A DNA stretch of 64,000 bases from Ferrovibrio sp. GTDB lineage: Bacteria > Pseudomonadota > Alphaproteobacteria > Ferrovibrionales > Ferrovibrionaceae. Positions within the stretch are counted from its first letter, which is position 1, and every line of letters begins with the position of its first letter. This document shows, piece by piece, positions 1-9,079 of this stretch. The DNA is taken from positions 31,023 through 95,022 of the forward strand of contig NZ_JAGOLP010000011.1 in NCBI RefSeq assembly GCF_017994015.1. The letters run 5' to 3'. The position numbers were made by a program, and so were the translations under genes. The notes below the pieces were generated by a model. It was not told where the DNA came from. It made no database searches and saw only the letters and a list, made by a program, of their open reading frames with translations.

Positions 1-1416
1 GGTTTCGATGGCGGCCTGTTGCAGCAATTCATCAACACGCGGATTGGAATATTGCTGCGTATTCGACCAGATCACACCCTTGCGGATATTCGAGGTGAGA
101 TAGGTGCGTGCCACACCAATCACCGGGTCGCCCCAGTTGAACACCAGATCGAAGGTCAGGTCAAAATCGAAGCTGGCGATACGCTGCGCCCAGGTCGGGA
201 AATCGGGCGCCGCCCGCACTTCAACGGCGATGCCGATCTTTTTGAGCTGCGGTCGCAGATATTCTGCCAGATTGCGCTGCTGCTCGTCATTGCCAGGGAT
301 AAAATCCACTTGCAGCGGAAAGCGCACGCCATCGGCGCCTTTCTTATAGCCGGCTTCGTCCAGCAGCTTTTCAGCCTTCTTCAGATCGAGCTTGTATTGC
401 TCCAGGCTTAAATCGGCGAAGGGTGAGGTGTTGATAATCGGCCCCAGCACCTGATCCGGCTTGCCGCCCATCAGCTTGCCGGTGATGAAATCACGATTCA
501 CCGCATAGGCAATCGCCTGGCGCACGCGCACATCATCCAGCGGCTTCTTCTTGGTGTTGAAGGCGAGCCAGTTGATCGGGCCGATGCCTTCGTAACCCTT
601 CGAGGTGGTGATGATGTTTTTCATCTTTTCGATGCGATCAATAGTGCGCACGCCAGACAGGAACGGCACCATGTTGATCTCCTGGCGCTCCAGGCCGATC
701 ATCAGGTTGTTCTCGTCCGGAATCAGGCGCACCACGATCTTGTCGAGATAGGGCAGGCCGGGGCGAAAATATTTGTCAAACTTCTCCAGGGCATAGTATT
801 CGCCCTGCTTGTATTCGGTCAGCTTGAATGGGCCGGAACCGACCGGCTTGATATTGGCCGGATGCACCTTCACATCGCCGCCAATACCATAAACATGCTT
901 GGGCAGGATCGGCATCAGCGCCGGCGACATCGCCAGCAGCAAGGCCGGATGCGGCTGCGACAGCTTGATCACAGCCGTATGCGCATCAGGGGTTTCCACC
1001 AACTGCACCGGGCCAAGCATGGTCTGGAACGGATGGTTGGCCTTGATCGTCATGATCGAGAAGGCAACATCTTCCGATGTGATCGGCTTGCCATCATGGA
1101 AAACCGCATTCTTCACCAGCTTGAGCGTGATGGTCTTGCCATCCGAGGATTGTTCCCAGGCTTCGGCCAGATAAGGCTGCGGATTCCACTTATCGTCATA
1201 GCGCAGTGGGCTGGCAAAAATCTGCGTGCTGGGCAGAGCAGTGGCAACACCGGATTGTACGGCGCCATTAAAATGGCGCGGTGCCTGTGTGGTGCCGATC
1301 ACCAATGTGCCGCCTGATTTTGGCTGCGCTGAAATGCTGCCCGCACCAAGCAGCAAAGCCATCGCACTGGCGCCAGCCAGGCCGAACAAACGTCGAGATA
1401 GGGTTAGCTTCATCAT
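1..1416 (-). CDS. ABC transporter substrate-binding protein, peptide/SBP_bac_5 family (partial)
   Basis: Periplasmic binding protein of the oligopeptide/nickel type (SBP_bac_5). The reading frame runs off the left edge, so the C-terminus is missing; about 472 codons are visible. It starts at a double ATG (1416, 1413) behind an AGAGGAG Shine-Dalgarno. The N-terminus carries SRRLFG followed by a hydrophobic stretch and an SAQ cleavage-like site, which looks like a Tat-style signal peptide. The typical family features follow: an early GGTLVIGT strand, the YLAEAWE motif, the HDGKPITSEDVAFS motif, and VRQAIAYAVNR. It is the last visible gene of the minus-strand group that begins with the MocR regulator at 8054. 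Its transporter permeases would lie to the left. The substrate is unknown. Confidence 0.88.
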   Translation of the reverse strand, partial: MMKLTLSRRLFGLAGASAMALLLGAGSISAQPKSGGTLVIGTTQAPRHFNGAVQSGVATALPSTQIFASPLRYDDKWNPQPYLAEAWEQSSDGKTITLKLVKNAVFHDGKPITSEDVAFSIMTIKANHPFQTMLGPVQLVETPDAHTAVIKLSQPHPALLLAMSPALMPILPKHVYGIGGDVKVHPANIKPVGSGPFKLTEYKQGEYYALEKFDKYFRPGLPYLDKIVVRLIPDENNLMIGLERQEINMVPFLSGVRTIDRIEKMKNIITTSKGYEGIGPINWLAFNTKKKPLDDVRVRQAIAYAVNRDFITGKLMGGKPDQVLGPIINTSPFADLSLEQYKLDLKKAEKLLDEAGYKKGADGVRFPLQVDFIPGNDEQQRNLAEYLRPQLKKIGIAVEVRAAPDFPTWAQRIASFDFDLTFDLVFNWGDPVIGVARTYLTSNIRKGVIWSNTQQYSNPRVDELLQQAAIET

Positions 1417-1458
1417 GTCTACTCCTCTGTTTGTTGCCGCTGTCTGCTGCTGGTTTTT

Positions 1459-2241
1459 TTACTGAGCGAAAACCATCATCCAGAGCTCACGTGCAAGCAT
1501 TGCAAGGGCCGTACCAATCAAAGTCAACAAAGCGACGCTTCTAAAAGTTCTTGTGCCGTAACGACGGAACAGCATCTCGCCGATCCACGAGCCGAGGATT
1601 ATCACCGGCATCGATGCCGCGGCGAGTGCAAAAGTGGCAGTATCGGCAATGCCGAAAGCCATCGCACTCGGCACACCGGCCAAGGCCGTGATGAAGAAAA
1701 GCACCATCAGTGATTTGCGTGCCTGATCCGCCGGCATGTTGGTGAGCAGCGAATAGGCTATGGCGGGTGGGCCTGGCATCGCTGCCATGCCGTTGCACAA
1801 ACCCACCCCGACACCGGCGACTGCGCCAAAGCCATGATTGGCATGCAAGGGCAGCAAGCGCGGGCGCCACAGTAGCATCACACCGCATAGCATCATCACG
1901 GCAATGGTGAGGCGGGCCATGCCGGGTGAAGCAATCGCCAGCAGGTAAACACCCAGCGGCGTGGTGGCGCAGGCGACCAGCGCCATGGTGATGAAGCTGC
2001 GGTCAAATGATCGGTAATGCCGCGCCGTATCAAGCGCGCCAATAATCAGTTGCAGCAGGAAAACCACTGGCACCGAGCGCGAGGGCGGCAAGGCCATGCT
2101 GGTGAGTGGCACAGCCACCAGGGCGAAGCCAAAACCGGCAAAGCTGCGTAGAATGGCTGCCGCCAGCAAGGCCAACGCGGCGCCGGCAAGCGCCAATGGC
2201 GCTGTTGTGTCGAGCAGGGATTGCAGGCCGGATGCTGCCAT
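1459..2241 (-). CDS. Sulfite exporter TauE/SafE family membrane protein
   Basis: A 260-residue polytopic inner-membrane protein of the TauE/SafE (COG0730) family, whose members export sulfite, sulfoacetate or other small organic anions. About eight hydrophobic segments are visible, with the family-type repeat around an early RSFAGFGFALVAVP and a later GLCNGMAAMPGPP. The frame is open further upstream to 2442, but that part is inside the aldehyde dehydrogenase gene and lacks membrane character. The ATG at 2241 overlaps the upstream TGA by one base (TGATG), so translational coupling decides the start. Context suggests export of a product or by-product of the same pathway. Specificity cannot be read from the sequence. 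Confidence 0.86.
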   Translation of the reverse strand: MAASGLQSLLDTTAPLALAGAALALLAAAILRSFAGFGFALVAVPLTSMALPPSRSVPVVFLLQLIIGALDTARHYRSFDRSFITMALVACATTPLGVYLLAIASPGMARLTIAVMMLCGVMLLWRPRLLPLHANHGFGAVAGVGVGLCNGMAAMPGPPAIAYSLLTNMPADQARKSLMVLFFITALAGVPSAMAFGIADTATFALAAASMPVIILGSWIGEMLFRRYGTRTFRSVALLTLIGTALAMLARELWMMVFAQ

Positions 2242-3755
2242 CACATGCCGCTGAACACGATGGTTTTCTTGCGCGTGAAATGCTCCAGCATGGCTTCCAG
2301 TGATGCTTCTTTGCCAAGGCCGGATTTGCCGAAGCCGCCATAGCTCAGATTGGGCTGGATGGTGAGATTCTGGTTCACCTGCACATAGCCGGCATTGAGG
2401 CGGCGGGTGGAATCCAGGGCGCGGCCAAGATCGCGCGTCCATACCGTTGCGGCAAGACCATAGGGACTGTCATTCGCTGCGGCCAGCACCGCCTCGTAAT
2501 CATCCCAGGCCACCAGCACCGCCACCGGGCCGAAAATTTCCTCGCGCAGCACCGGGCTTTCGGCCGGCAGGCCGGCGAATAGCACCGGCTGCATGAACAG
2601 GTCGGGCCGCAGGGTTTCATCCAGCGCCATCCTGCCACAGCGCAATGTTGTTACGCCCAGCGTGGCTTCGCCAATGGCAACATAGCGATCGATGGTGGCT
2701 TTCTGCCCGGCCGAAATGATCGTGCCGATATCCGTGGCCTCATCCAGCGGATCGCCGATCACCATGCTTTCCAGCCGCTCGGTCAGGCGGGCGGTGAAAG
2801 CCGGCATCAAATCCTTGTGCACATAGATGCGGCTGGCGGCGGTGCAGCTCTGGCCCTGGCGGGTGAAGCGCATGCCGGCAATGGCGCCTTCCACGCTGCG
2901 TTCCAGATCGGCATCGGCAAACACGATCATCGGGCTTTTGCCGCCCAGTTCCAGGCTGACCGGAATGATCCGCTTGGCGCCGGCCTGATAGACAATCTCG
3001 CCCACCGGCTGCGAACCGGTGAAGGTGATCTTAACCACATCAGGATGCGCGGTGAGCGGCGCGCCGCAATCCGGCCCATCACCCACCACCACATTCACCA
3101 CGCCGGCCGGCAAGTGGTCGGCCAGAATGCGGGCAGCGGCCAGGGTGGCGAAAGGCGCTTCCTCGGCGGCCTTGATCACCACGCTGTTGCCTGCTACCAG
3201 GGCTGGCGCCACTTTCAGCATCATCAGCACCAGCGGCACATTCCAGGGCAGGATCGCCGCCACCACGCCAAGCGGTTCGCGCAAGGTGACCGACAGGGTG
3301 TCCGGGCTGAAGGGCAGCGTTTCGCCTTTCAGTTCAGAGGCCAGGCCGCCATAGAATTCCAGCAGGTCAGCGGCCACGCGCAATTCGCCACGGCATTCGG
3401 TGCGCACAGCCTTGCCGGTTTCCAGCGCCAGCAGCACGGCAATGGCTTCGGCATCTGCCGCCAGGGCGCGGCCGGCTGCGGCCACCCGCTTGCCGCGTTC
3501 ACGCGCGGCGATGCCGGCCCAGCCGGGCTGCGCCGCCTTGGCCGCCGCCACGGCGCGATCCACATCGGCCGCCTTGCTTTCCGCCGCCTTGCCAAGCACT
3601 TGCAGCGTTGCCGGGTTGAGCACATCGAAGCCGCTGCCATCCAGGGCTGGCACCAGTTCATTGCCGATCAGGTTGTTGTTCTGCAAACGCGCCAGCCAAT
3701 GCAGGGCGGCGCGGTAGGCATCTGTGGAGCGGGCATCTTGGCTGGGCTTGGTCAT
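2241..3755 (-). CDS. NAD(P)-dependent aldehyde dehydrogenase
   Basis: Oxidises an aldehyde to the carboxylate, or the CoA-independent equivalent, with NAD(P)+. It is 504 residues from the ATG at 3755; a GTG three codons upstream is an alternative. Landmarks: PWNVP with Asn172, the FTGS nucleotide-binding turn, general base Glu269 in LELGGKSP, catalytic Cys304 in GQSCTAASR, and EEIFGPV near the C-terminus. All key ALDH residues are present. It sits between the GTPase gene (75 bp upstream) and the TauE/SafE gene (1-base overlap). It is probably cotranscribed with the amidohydrolase, whose hydrolysis product might lead to the aldehyde. Substrate unknown. Confidence 0.93.
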   Translation of the reverse strand: MTKPSQDARSTDAYRAALHWLARLQNNNLIGNELVPALDGSGFDVLNPATLQVLGKAAESKAADVDRAVAAAKAAQPGWAGIAARERGKRVAAAGRALAADAEAIAVLLALETGKAVRTECRGELRVAADLLEFYGGLASELKGETLPFSPDTLSVTLREPLGVVAAILPWNVPLVLMMLKVAPALVAGNSVVIKAAEEAPFATLAAARILADHLPAGVVNVVVGDGPDCGAPLTAHPDVVKITFTGSQPVGEIVYQAGAKRIIPVSLELGGKSPMIVFADADLERSVEGAIAGMRFTRQGQSCTAASRIYVHKDLMPAFTARLTERLESMVIGDPLDEATDIGTIISAGQKATIDRYVAIGEATLGVTTLRCGRMALDETLRPDLFMQPVLFAGLPAESPVLREEIFGPVAVLVAWDDYEAVLAAANDSPYGLAATVWTRDLGRALDSTRRLNAGYVQVNQNLTIQPNLSYGGFGKSGLGKEASLEAMLEHFTRKKTIVFSGM

Positions 3756-3831
3756 ACCGGTCACATCAATCAGGGGGCTTTACTGTGACAAGCCCGGCCG
3801 GCTGGCCGTAGGGCCACAGCCGGCATATCCG

Positions 3832-4794
3832 CTATGCCACAGCGGCTTCGGCGGGCGCCAGGATGGCGTCAAAAGCAGCATCCAGTGCCGCCGCCTCGGG
3901 CAGTTCCGGCGTGCCGAGGCCAACCAGCAGGGTTTCCATACCCAGCAAGGCGGTGGGCAGGCCCGGGCTGGGGCTGAGGCTCCAGCGCGGGCCGCTCAGT
4001 TGCAGCAGATATGACTGATCATCGCCGGCAAAGCGGCACCAGCCTTTCAGGCGCAGCAGGGCGGGCGGCATCTGCCGCAGCAGCCTTTCCAGCCCGGCAC
4101 GTTGCAAGGCGGCCGGCCGACGATAGAGCCAGCGCTGAATGCCATGCCCGTCAATCGGTGGCAAAGCGGCGGCGGCCACTGCATCCGGCGTGGTGTCACG
4201 TTCAAAATGCAACAGCGCGATGGGCGGCTGGGCCTGGATGGTGGGCAGGATGCGGCCCTGCGGTGCCAGCTGGCGCAGCAAGCTCTGGCAATGGGCCGCT
4301 TGTGCTTCGCCCACAAGATCCATCTTGTTCAGCAGCAGCAGGTCGGCGCGGCTGATCTGGCGCCGCACGGTGTCGCCGATATAGCCATCGGCCAGTTGCG
4401 CGGCAAGCTGCTCGGCATCCACCAGCACAATCACCGCAGCCAGGCTCAGATCAGGCTCGATCAAGGCCACTTCGGCAATCTGCCAGGGATCGCCCACGCC
4501 GCTGGCCTCAATCACTATATGCTCCGGCGCCACCGGCGCGTTCAGCACCCGCAGCAAGGCATCCGACAGGCCATCGGCCAAACTGCAACAGACACAGCCA
4601 TTTTTCAGGTTGATGGTGCCGCCATCATGGCTTTCGATCAGCGCGGCATCGATATTCACGGCGCCGAAATCATTCACCATCACGGTATAACGCTGGCGAT
4701 CCTGGCGCAGCAGATGGTTGAGGAAGGTGGTTTTGCCGGCGCCAAGAAAGCCGCCAATTACCGTGAAGGGAATCCTGGTGCTTGGCGGTATCAT
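3832..4794 (-). CDS. COG0523/CobW-type GTPase metallochaperone
   Basis: A 320-residue G3E-family P-loop GTPase that in characterised relatives (ZNG1, YeiR, CobW, NHase activators) delivers a metal ion to a client enzyme. Visible: Walker A GFLGAGKT (residues 15-22), the metal-binding CxCC at Cys67/Cys69/Cys70 in NGCVCCSL, the IEASGVGDP switch region, the NKMD guanine-specificity motif, and a C-terminal CobW_C-like domain containing LVGLG. The frame stays open upstream to 5307, but that part overlaps the amidohydrolase. The ATG at 4794, directly before the P-loop strand, is the credible start. It lies 11 bp after the amidohydrolase stop, a metal-dependent enzyme that is the obvious candidate client. 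That pairing is inferred. Confidence 0.9.
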   Translation of the reverse strand: MIPPSTRIPFTVIGGFLGAGKTTFLNHLLRQDRQRYTVMVNDFGAVNIDAALIESHDGGTINLKNGCVCCSLADGLSDALLRVLNAPVAPEHIVIEASGVGDPWQIAEVALIEPDLSLAAVIVLVDAEQLAAQLADGYIGDTVRRQISRADLLLLNKMDLVGEAQAAHCQSLLRQLAPQGRILPTIQAQPPIALLHFERDTTPDAVAAAALPPIDGHGIQRWLYRRPAALQRAGLERLLRQMPPALLRLKGWCRFAGDDQSYLLQLSGPRWSLSPSPGLPTALLGMETLLVGLGTPELPEAAALDAAFDAILAPAEAAVA

Positions 4795-4805
4795 GGGGCT
4801 GCCAC

Positions 4806-6452
4806 TCAGCTTGCTTTTGGCGCCTGGAACGGCTTGCCGCCGCAGACCGTGCCCCAGATCGGAATATCCTTCAAGGCGGCTGGGTCTACGCTGAACGGGT
4901 CCTGCTCCAGCACGGCGAAATCGGCATATTTGCCAATCTCGATACTGCCCACCAGATGATCCATGCGCATCGTATAGGCGGTGCCAAGAGTAACGGCGGC
5001 GAGGGCATCGGCCACTGAAAGCCGCTCTTCCGGACTCAGGATGCGGCCGCTGACGGTGCGGCGGTTCACGGCGCACCAGGCGGTGAAAAGCGGCGCCAGC
5101 GGGGTTACCGGGGCATCCGAATGCAGCGAGAACGGGATGCCGAGGCGCAGCGCGGTGCCGGCGGCATTCATCCGCATGGCGCGTTCCGGCCCCATGGTGA
5201 TGGCATAATGCTGGTCGCCCCAGTAATGGATATGGTTGGAAAACAGGTTGACGCAGAGGCCCAGGGTCTTGATGCGGCGGAATTGCTGCTGGCTGGCCAT
5301 CTGGCAATGCTGAAGTGTGTGGCGATGGTCGGCCCAGTAATGCGCTTTCTGCGCCGCTTCCACAGCATCCAGCACCACTTCGGTGGCTTCATCGCCATTG
5401 GTGTGGATATGCATATGCACATGGGCGGCATGCAAGGCGCTGACTATGCTGCGCAGTTCATCCGGCGCGATATACCATAGGCCATTCTCGGCGCCGTTAT
5501 GATAGCCGGGCCAGCGCAGCCGGGCGGTGAAGCCCTGGATCGAGCCATCCACGATCAGCTTGACCATGCCGAAATGCAGCTTGGCATTATTCATGGCTTG
5601 CAGTTTGCGAATGTAGTCGATGGTGCCTTCGGTGCTCAGGCCAACCCGCGATAGCGCCGGCACCAGGCGGATCGGGAAATCCGGCTCCTCGGTCACTTGG
5701 CGATAGGTGGTCAGCGTCTGCTCCGGCATCTCGTTATGCAGGTCGGTCAGCGTGGTAACGCCCATGATGGTGGCCGAGCGGCCAAAGCGGCGCACATGCT
5801 CGGGCTTGGCCATCTCGTTGATGGCATACCAGTTCAGGCCGCGGAACAGCCGCAGCCGCGCTGCCACGCCCTGCATCTCGCCTGCCGGTTCGCCATCCTC
5901 GGCTTTTGGAATGCCGTCGATATTGGTGCTGCGGTCAACGCCGATCTTGTTGAAGGTGTAGCTGTTGACGTTGAGGATGTGGAAACTGGCATGGATCACC
6001 AGCACCGGCCGGGTGGTGGAAACGCGGTCCAAATCCTGGCGGGTCATGCGCCGGCCGCCAAAGTAGATCGGATCAAAACCCCAGGCGAACAGGATTTCAT
6101 CCGGATCGCTCATCGCTTCCGATACTGCGCGCAGCTTTTCCACCACGGCGTCGATGCTGTCCATGCCCTTGACCCGCACGCCTTCGGGCGAGATGCGGTC
6201 AAAATAGCCGACATAGGGAAAACCCCAGATGCCGCCTTCCATGATATGGGCATGGCCTTCCACAAAGCCGGGCAGCAGCACCTTGTCGGCAAAGCTGGTA
6301 TCCAGTGGCGCATCGGCCCAGGGCGCCATATCCTCGGCGGTGCCAACAGCCAGCACACGATCCCCGCGCACCGCCACATGGGTGGCCGTGGGGATTGATG
6401 GGTTCATGGTGATGATCTTGCTGGCCTGAAAAATCTTAATCGCAGTATCCAC
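4806..6452 (-). CDS. Amidohydrolase family protein (amidohydro_3, YtcJ-like)
   Basis: A 548-residue metal-dependent hydrolase of the amidohydrolase superfamily. It begins with a GTG preceded by an AGGA Shine-Dalgarno seven bases away. Metal-site motifs appear in the expected order: GHAHI after the first beta barrel strand (PGFVEGHAHI), VKLIVDGSIQG, HIHTNGD, LQHCQ and SLHSDAPVTP. The N-terminal beta-sandwich signature ITMNP and the C-terminal VGSIEIGKYADFAVLE are also present. No signal peptide is seen. Family members act on N-formyl or amide bonds or ring amides, and specificity cannot be predicted. It is the first enzyme gene after the MocR regulator and just precedes the metallochaperone GTPase. 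Confidence 0.9.
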   Translation of the reverse strand: MDTAIKIFQASKIITMNPSIPTATHVAVRGDRVLAVGTAEDMAPWADAPLDTSFADKVLLPGFVEGHAHIMEGGIWGFPYVGYFDRISPEGVRVKGMDSIDAVVEKLRAVSEAMSDPDEILFAWGFDPIYFGGRRMTRQDLDRVSTTRPVLVIHASFHILNVNSYTFNKIGVDRSTNIDGIPKAEDGEPAGEMQGVAARLRLFRGLNWYAINEMAKPEHVRRFGRSATIMGVTTLTDLHNEMPEQTLTTYRQVTEEPDFPIRLVPALSRVGLSTEGTIDYIRKLQAMNNAKLHFGMVKLIVDGSIQGFTARLRWPGYHNGAENGLWYIAPDELRSIVSALHAAHVHMHIHTNGDEATEVVLDAVEAAQKAHYWADHRHTLQHCQMASQQQFRRIKTLGLCVNLFSNHIHYWGDQHYAITMGPERAMRMNAAGTALRLGIPFSLHSDAPVTPLAPLFTAWCAVNRRTVSGRILSPEERLSVADALAAVTLGTAYTMRMDHLVGSIEIGKYADFAVLEQDPFSVDPAALKDIPIWGTVCGGKPFQAPKAS

Positions 6453-6569
6453 GGTCGATCCTCGCCGGCAGGGATTTCGGATGCGCCCAGATTGACCGCT
6501 ATGCCCGGCTGGATAGTAGGTCCAATCGGCTCAAGCCGCTTGGTCCAGATATTTTAGAGCACGCTGCGA

Positions 6570-8054
6570 TTAGATTGACGCGCTGCGTTGCGTCTGGAGG
6601 CGCAGGTCGGCCACGGCAGCGGCCAGGGCCTGCACGCCCTCATTGATCCGGCTGGCCGGAATCGACGAGAAGCCGAGGCGGAAATGCTGTTCGCCTGGCG
6701 GCGTGGCGAAGAAGGGTTCACCCGGTTCAAACAGCACGCCGCGTTCCCGCGCCTTGAGCAGCAGGTGCTGCGGGTTGATATCGGCCGGGCAGGTCAGCCA
6801 GATGCTGGAGCCGCCGATGCTGGGCGAGCGTGGGAAATCCGGCAAAGCCACTGCCACGGCGGCACAGATGGTTTCCCAGCGCTCTTTCAGCGCATGGCGC
6901 AGGCTGCGCACCAGGCCCTGGCAATGGCCTTCAGCCAGGAAGATGGCTGCCGTGCGCTGGTTGTTCAGCGGCGCCGAGCGGTGCATCAGCCGGCGCAACG
7001 CCCGCGCCTCGCGGATCACCGCTTCGGGCGCCACCATGAAACCGATCCGCACGCCCGGTGCCAGCACTTTCGACAGGGTGCCGAGATAGATCACGCGGCC
7101 ATCGCGATCCATCGATTTGAGCGCCGGCATATTGGCCTCGAACCGGGTTTCGCCTTCGTAATCATCCTCGATCAGCACCGCATCGGCAGCGCCGGCCCAT
7201 TTCAGCAAGGCCTGGCGGCGATCATTCGGCATGGTCACCATGGTGGGGCATTGATGCGCCGGCGTCACCACCGCATAGCGCAGGCCTTGCAGCCAGGGGC
7301 CTAGGCGCATGCCGCCCGCATCCACCGGCACGCCGCGCACCTGGCCACGGCTGAGCGCGAAGATATTGCGCGCATCGGTGTAGCCCGGCTCCTCAATGCC
7401 CACCAGCTCGCCCGGCTTTACCAGCAATTGCGACAGCAGATAGAGGCCATGTTGCGAGCCGAGCGTGACCAGCACTTCCTCGGGCCGGGCAAAAACACCA
7501 TGCTGCGGCAGAATCTGGCGGCAAATCTGTTCGATCAGCAGCGGATCGTCATCCATCGCCTGGTCGGCAGCCCAGTAATTCACCGCCGAGCGGCCCATCG
7601 CATCGCGCGAGCAGGTGCGCCACACCGCCACCGGAAACAATTCCGGATCGACTTGGCCGTAGATGAATGGAAAGCGGTAATCCTGCCAGTTGGTGGGCTT
7701 GGAGATATGGCGCCAGGCCGCCGGCATGGTGGCGAAGCGGTCATTCCAGTCGGTCTGGCTGCGGGTCTCGGTCCGCTCGGCATTCTCGTTGACGGCCAGC
7801 TTGCCGGCCTGATCCTCGACAAAATAGCCGCGCCGTTCGGTCGAGATCAGATAGCCGCGCGCCACCAATTCCTCATACACCGCGATGATGGTGTTGCGCG
7901 CCACACCCATCCGCTCGGCCAGGGCGCGGGAGGGGGGCATGCGTTGGCCAGCCGCCAGCCGGCCGGCGCCGATGGCACTGATGATGGATTGGCGCAGGGC
8001 GCCCTGGATGGTCTGCCCCGCTTCACGCTCGGGTAAAAGATGCGCCCAATTCAC
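6570..8054 (-). CDS. MocR/PdxR-type regulator (GntR HTH fused to aminotransferase-like domain)
   Basis: A 494-residue transcriptional regulator with an N-terminal winged-helix GntR domain (about residues 15-80: MPPSRALAERMGVARNT, then VYEELVARGY) and a fold-type I aminotransferase domain. The latter keeps the PLP-lysine segment GTLSKVLAPG and the GIEEPGY and LIEDDYEGE motifs. MocR proteins use PLP or an amino compound as effector and usually control a neighbouring gene. Here the start is a GTG at 8054, and the gene lies upstream of and on the same strand as the amidohydrolase group. An AT-rich promoter region with a near-perfect palindrome precedes it. Most likely it regulates the downstream catabolic genes and itself. 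Confidence 0.9.
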   Translation of the reverse strand: MNWAHLLPEREAGQTIQGALRQSIISAIGAGRLAAGQRMPPSRALAERMGVARNTIIAVYEELVARGYLISTERRGYFVEDQAGKLAVNENAERTETRSQTDWNDRFATMPAAWRHISKPTNWQDYRFPFIYGQVDPELFPVAVWRTCSRDAMGRSAVNYWAADQAMDDDPLLIEQICRQILPQHGVFARPEEVLVTLGSQHGLYLLSQLLVKPGELVGIEEPGYTDARNIFALSRGQVRGVPVDAGGMRLGPWLQGLRYAVVTPAHQCPTMVTMPNDRRQALLKWAGAADAVLIEDDYEGETRFEANMPALKSMDRDGRVIYLGTLSKVLAPGVRIGFMVAPEAVIREARALRRLMHRSAPLNNQRTAAIFLAEGHCQGLVRSLRHALKERWETICAAVAVALPDFPRSPSIGGSSIWLTCPADINPQHLLLKARERGVLFEPGEPFFATPPGEQHFRLGFSSIPASRINEGVQALAAAVADLRLQTQRSASI

Positions 8055-8140
8055 CCCGGTTTTCCATTCGGCTGTTCCGACAACGGCCGATTATGGCGAG
8101 GGGATTACACGCGCTACAAGATAAATTGGCTGTATAAGGT

Positions 8141-8156
8141 GCATATTTAATTATGC
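8141..8156. promoter_or_regulatory. 16-bp near-perfect palindrome upstream of the MocR gene
   Basis: GCATATTTAATTATGC matches its reverse complement at 14 of 16 positions and lies in an AT-rich stretch between the purU stop and the MocR start codon, about 90 bp before that start. It is a plausible autoregulatory operator. It could alternatively be part of a weak terminator for purU, but there is no GC stem. Confidence 0.35.
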
Positions 8157-8176
8157 CTAAATAATCAGCAAAATTA

Positions 8177-9073
8177 TCAGGCTGAAAAAACCACGGTTTT
8201 CCGGCCATTCACGATCACGCGGCCTTCCAGGTGGTTGAGCAAGGCGCGGGCAAGCACGCGACGTTCTATGTCACGGCCCTTGCGCACCAGGTCTTCCGGC
8301 GTGTCGCGGTGGCTGATCCGTTCCACATCCTGCTCGATGATCGGGCCTTCATCCAGGTCGCGGGTGACATAATGCGCGGTGGCGCCGATCAGTTTCACGC
8401 CGCGGTCAAACGCCTGATGATAGGGTTTGGCACCCTTGAAGCCGGGCAGGAAGGAATGGTGGATGTTGATGCAGCGGCCTTCCAGCGCGCCTGACAGATC
8501 GTCAGACAGGATTTGCATATAACGCGCCAGCACCACCAGATCGGTGCGGGTTTCGGCCACCAGATCAAGCAACTGCCGTTCCTGCGCCGCTTTGGTGGCT
8601 GGGGTCACCGGCAGGTGATAGAACGGCGCGCCATTAAAATCCTGGCTACCGAAGGCTGCGCGCGGATGGTTGGAAACCACGGCGCTGACCACCATGGGCA
8701 ATTCGCCGATGCGGGTGCGGTAGAGCAAATCTTCCAGGCAATGGTCGAATTTCGACACCAGGATCATGACCCGCTGGCGCTGCTGTGCCGGCTGCAATTT
8801 CCAGGTCATGCCCAGGCCGGCAGCAATCGGGCCAAAGCCGGCGGCGATCTGCGCGGTGGGCTGGGGCGGGCATTCAAACAGCACGCGCATGAAGAACAGC
8901 CCGGTTTCCTTATCGCTGAATTGCTGCGCATCCAGGATATTGCCGCCCTGTTGCAGCAGGAAGCCGGAAACCGCCGAGACAATGCCGGGGCGATCGATGC
9001 AGGAAAGCGACAGGATCATGCCGGTGGTGGCTTCGAGGCTGCTGGCCTCGGGGGTGGGGGCAAGGCTGGTCAT
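8177..9073 (-). CDS. purU: Formyltetrahydrofolate deformylase
   Basis: Hydrolyses 10-formyltetrahydrofolate to formate and THF, balancing one-carbon pools and supplying formate to PurT. At 298 residues it is typical in size. The N-terminal ACT domain (about residues 20-100) starts [17 protein letters not shown]. The formyltransferase domain carries [28 protein letters not shown] and [16 protein letters not shown], containing the catalytic Asn, His and Asp residues. It ends seven bases after the stop-to-start gap with the gene at 9427-9080 and is probably cotranscribed with it. A longer leader of some 19 residues precedes the ACT domain. Assignment is firm. Confidence 0.96.
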   Translation of the reverse strand: MTSLAPTPEASSLEATTGMILSLSCIDRPGIVSAVSGFLLQQGGNILDAQQFSDKETGLFFMRVLFECPPQPTAQIAAGFGPIAAGLGMTWKLQPAQQRQRVMILVSKFDHCLEDLLYRTRIGELPMVVSAVVSNHPRAAFGSQDFNGAPFYHLPVTPATKAAQERQLLDLVAETRTDLVVLARYMQILSDDLSGALEGRCINIHHSFLPGFKGAKPYHQAFDRGVKLIGATAHYVTRDLDEGPIIEQDVERISHRDTPEDLVRKGRDIERRVLARALLNHLEGRVIVNGRKTVVFSA

Positions 9074-9079
9074 GACGGT

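Noticed and set aside
2242..2442. N-terminal extension of the TauE/SafE protein
   Set aside because: The stretch overlaps the aldehyde dehydrogenase end and is not hydrophobic; the coupled TGATG start is better.
2817..3788. Long open frame antisense to the aldehyde dehydrogenase
   Set aside because: Shadow of the dehydrogenase gene; no initiation signal and no recognisable fold.
4795..5307. N-terminal extension of the metallochaperone GTPase
   Set aside because: It lies within the amidohydrolase coding sequence and has no GTPase character; the ATG at 4794 directly precedes the P-loop strand.
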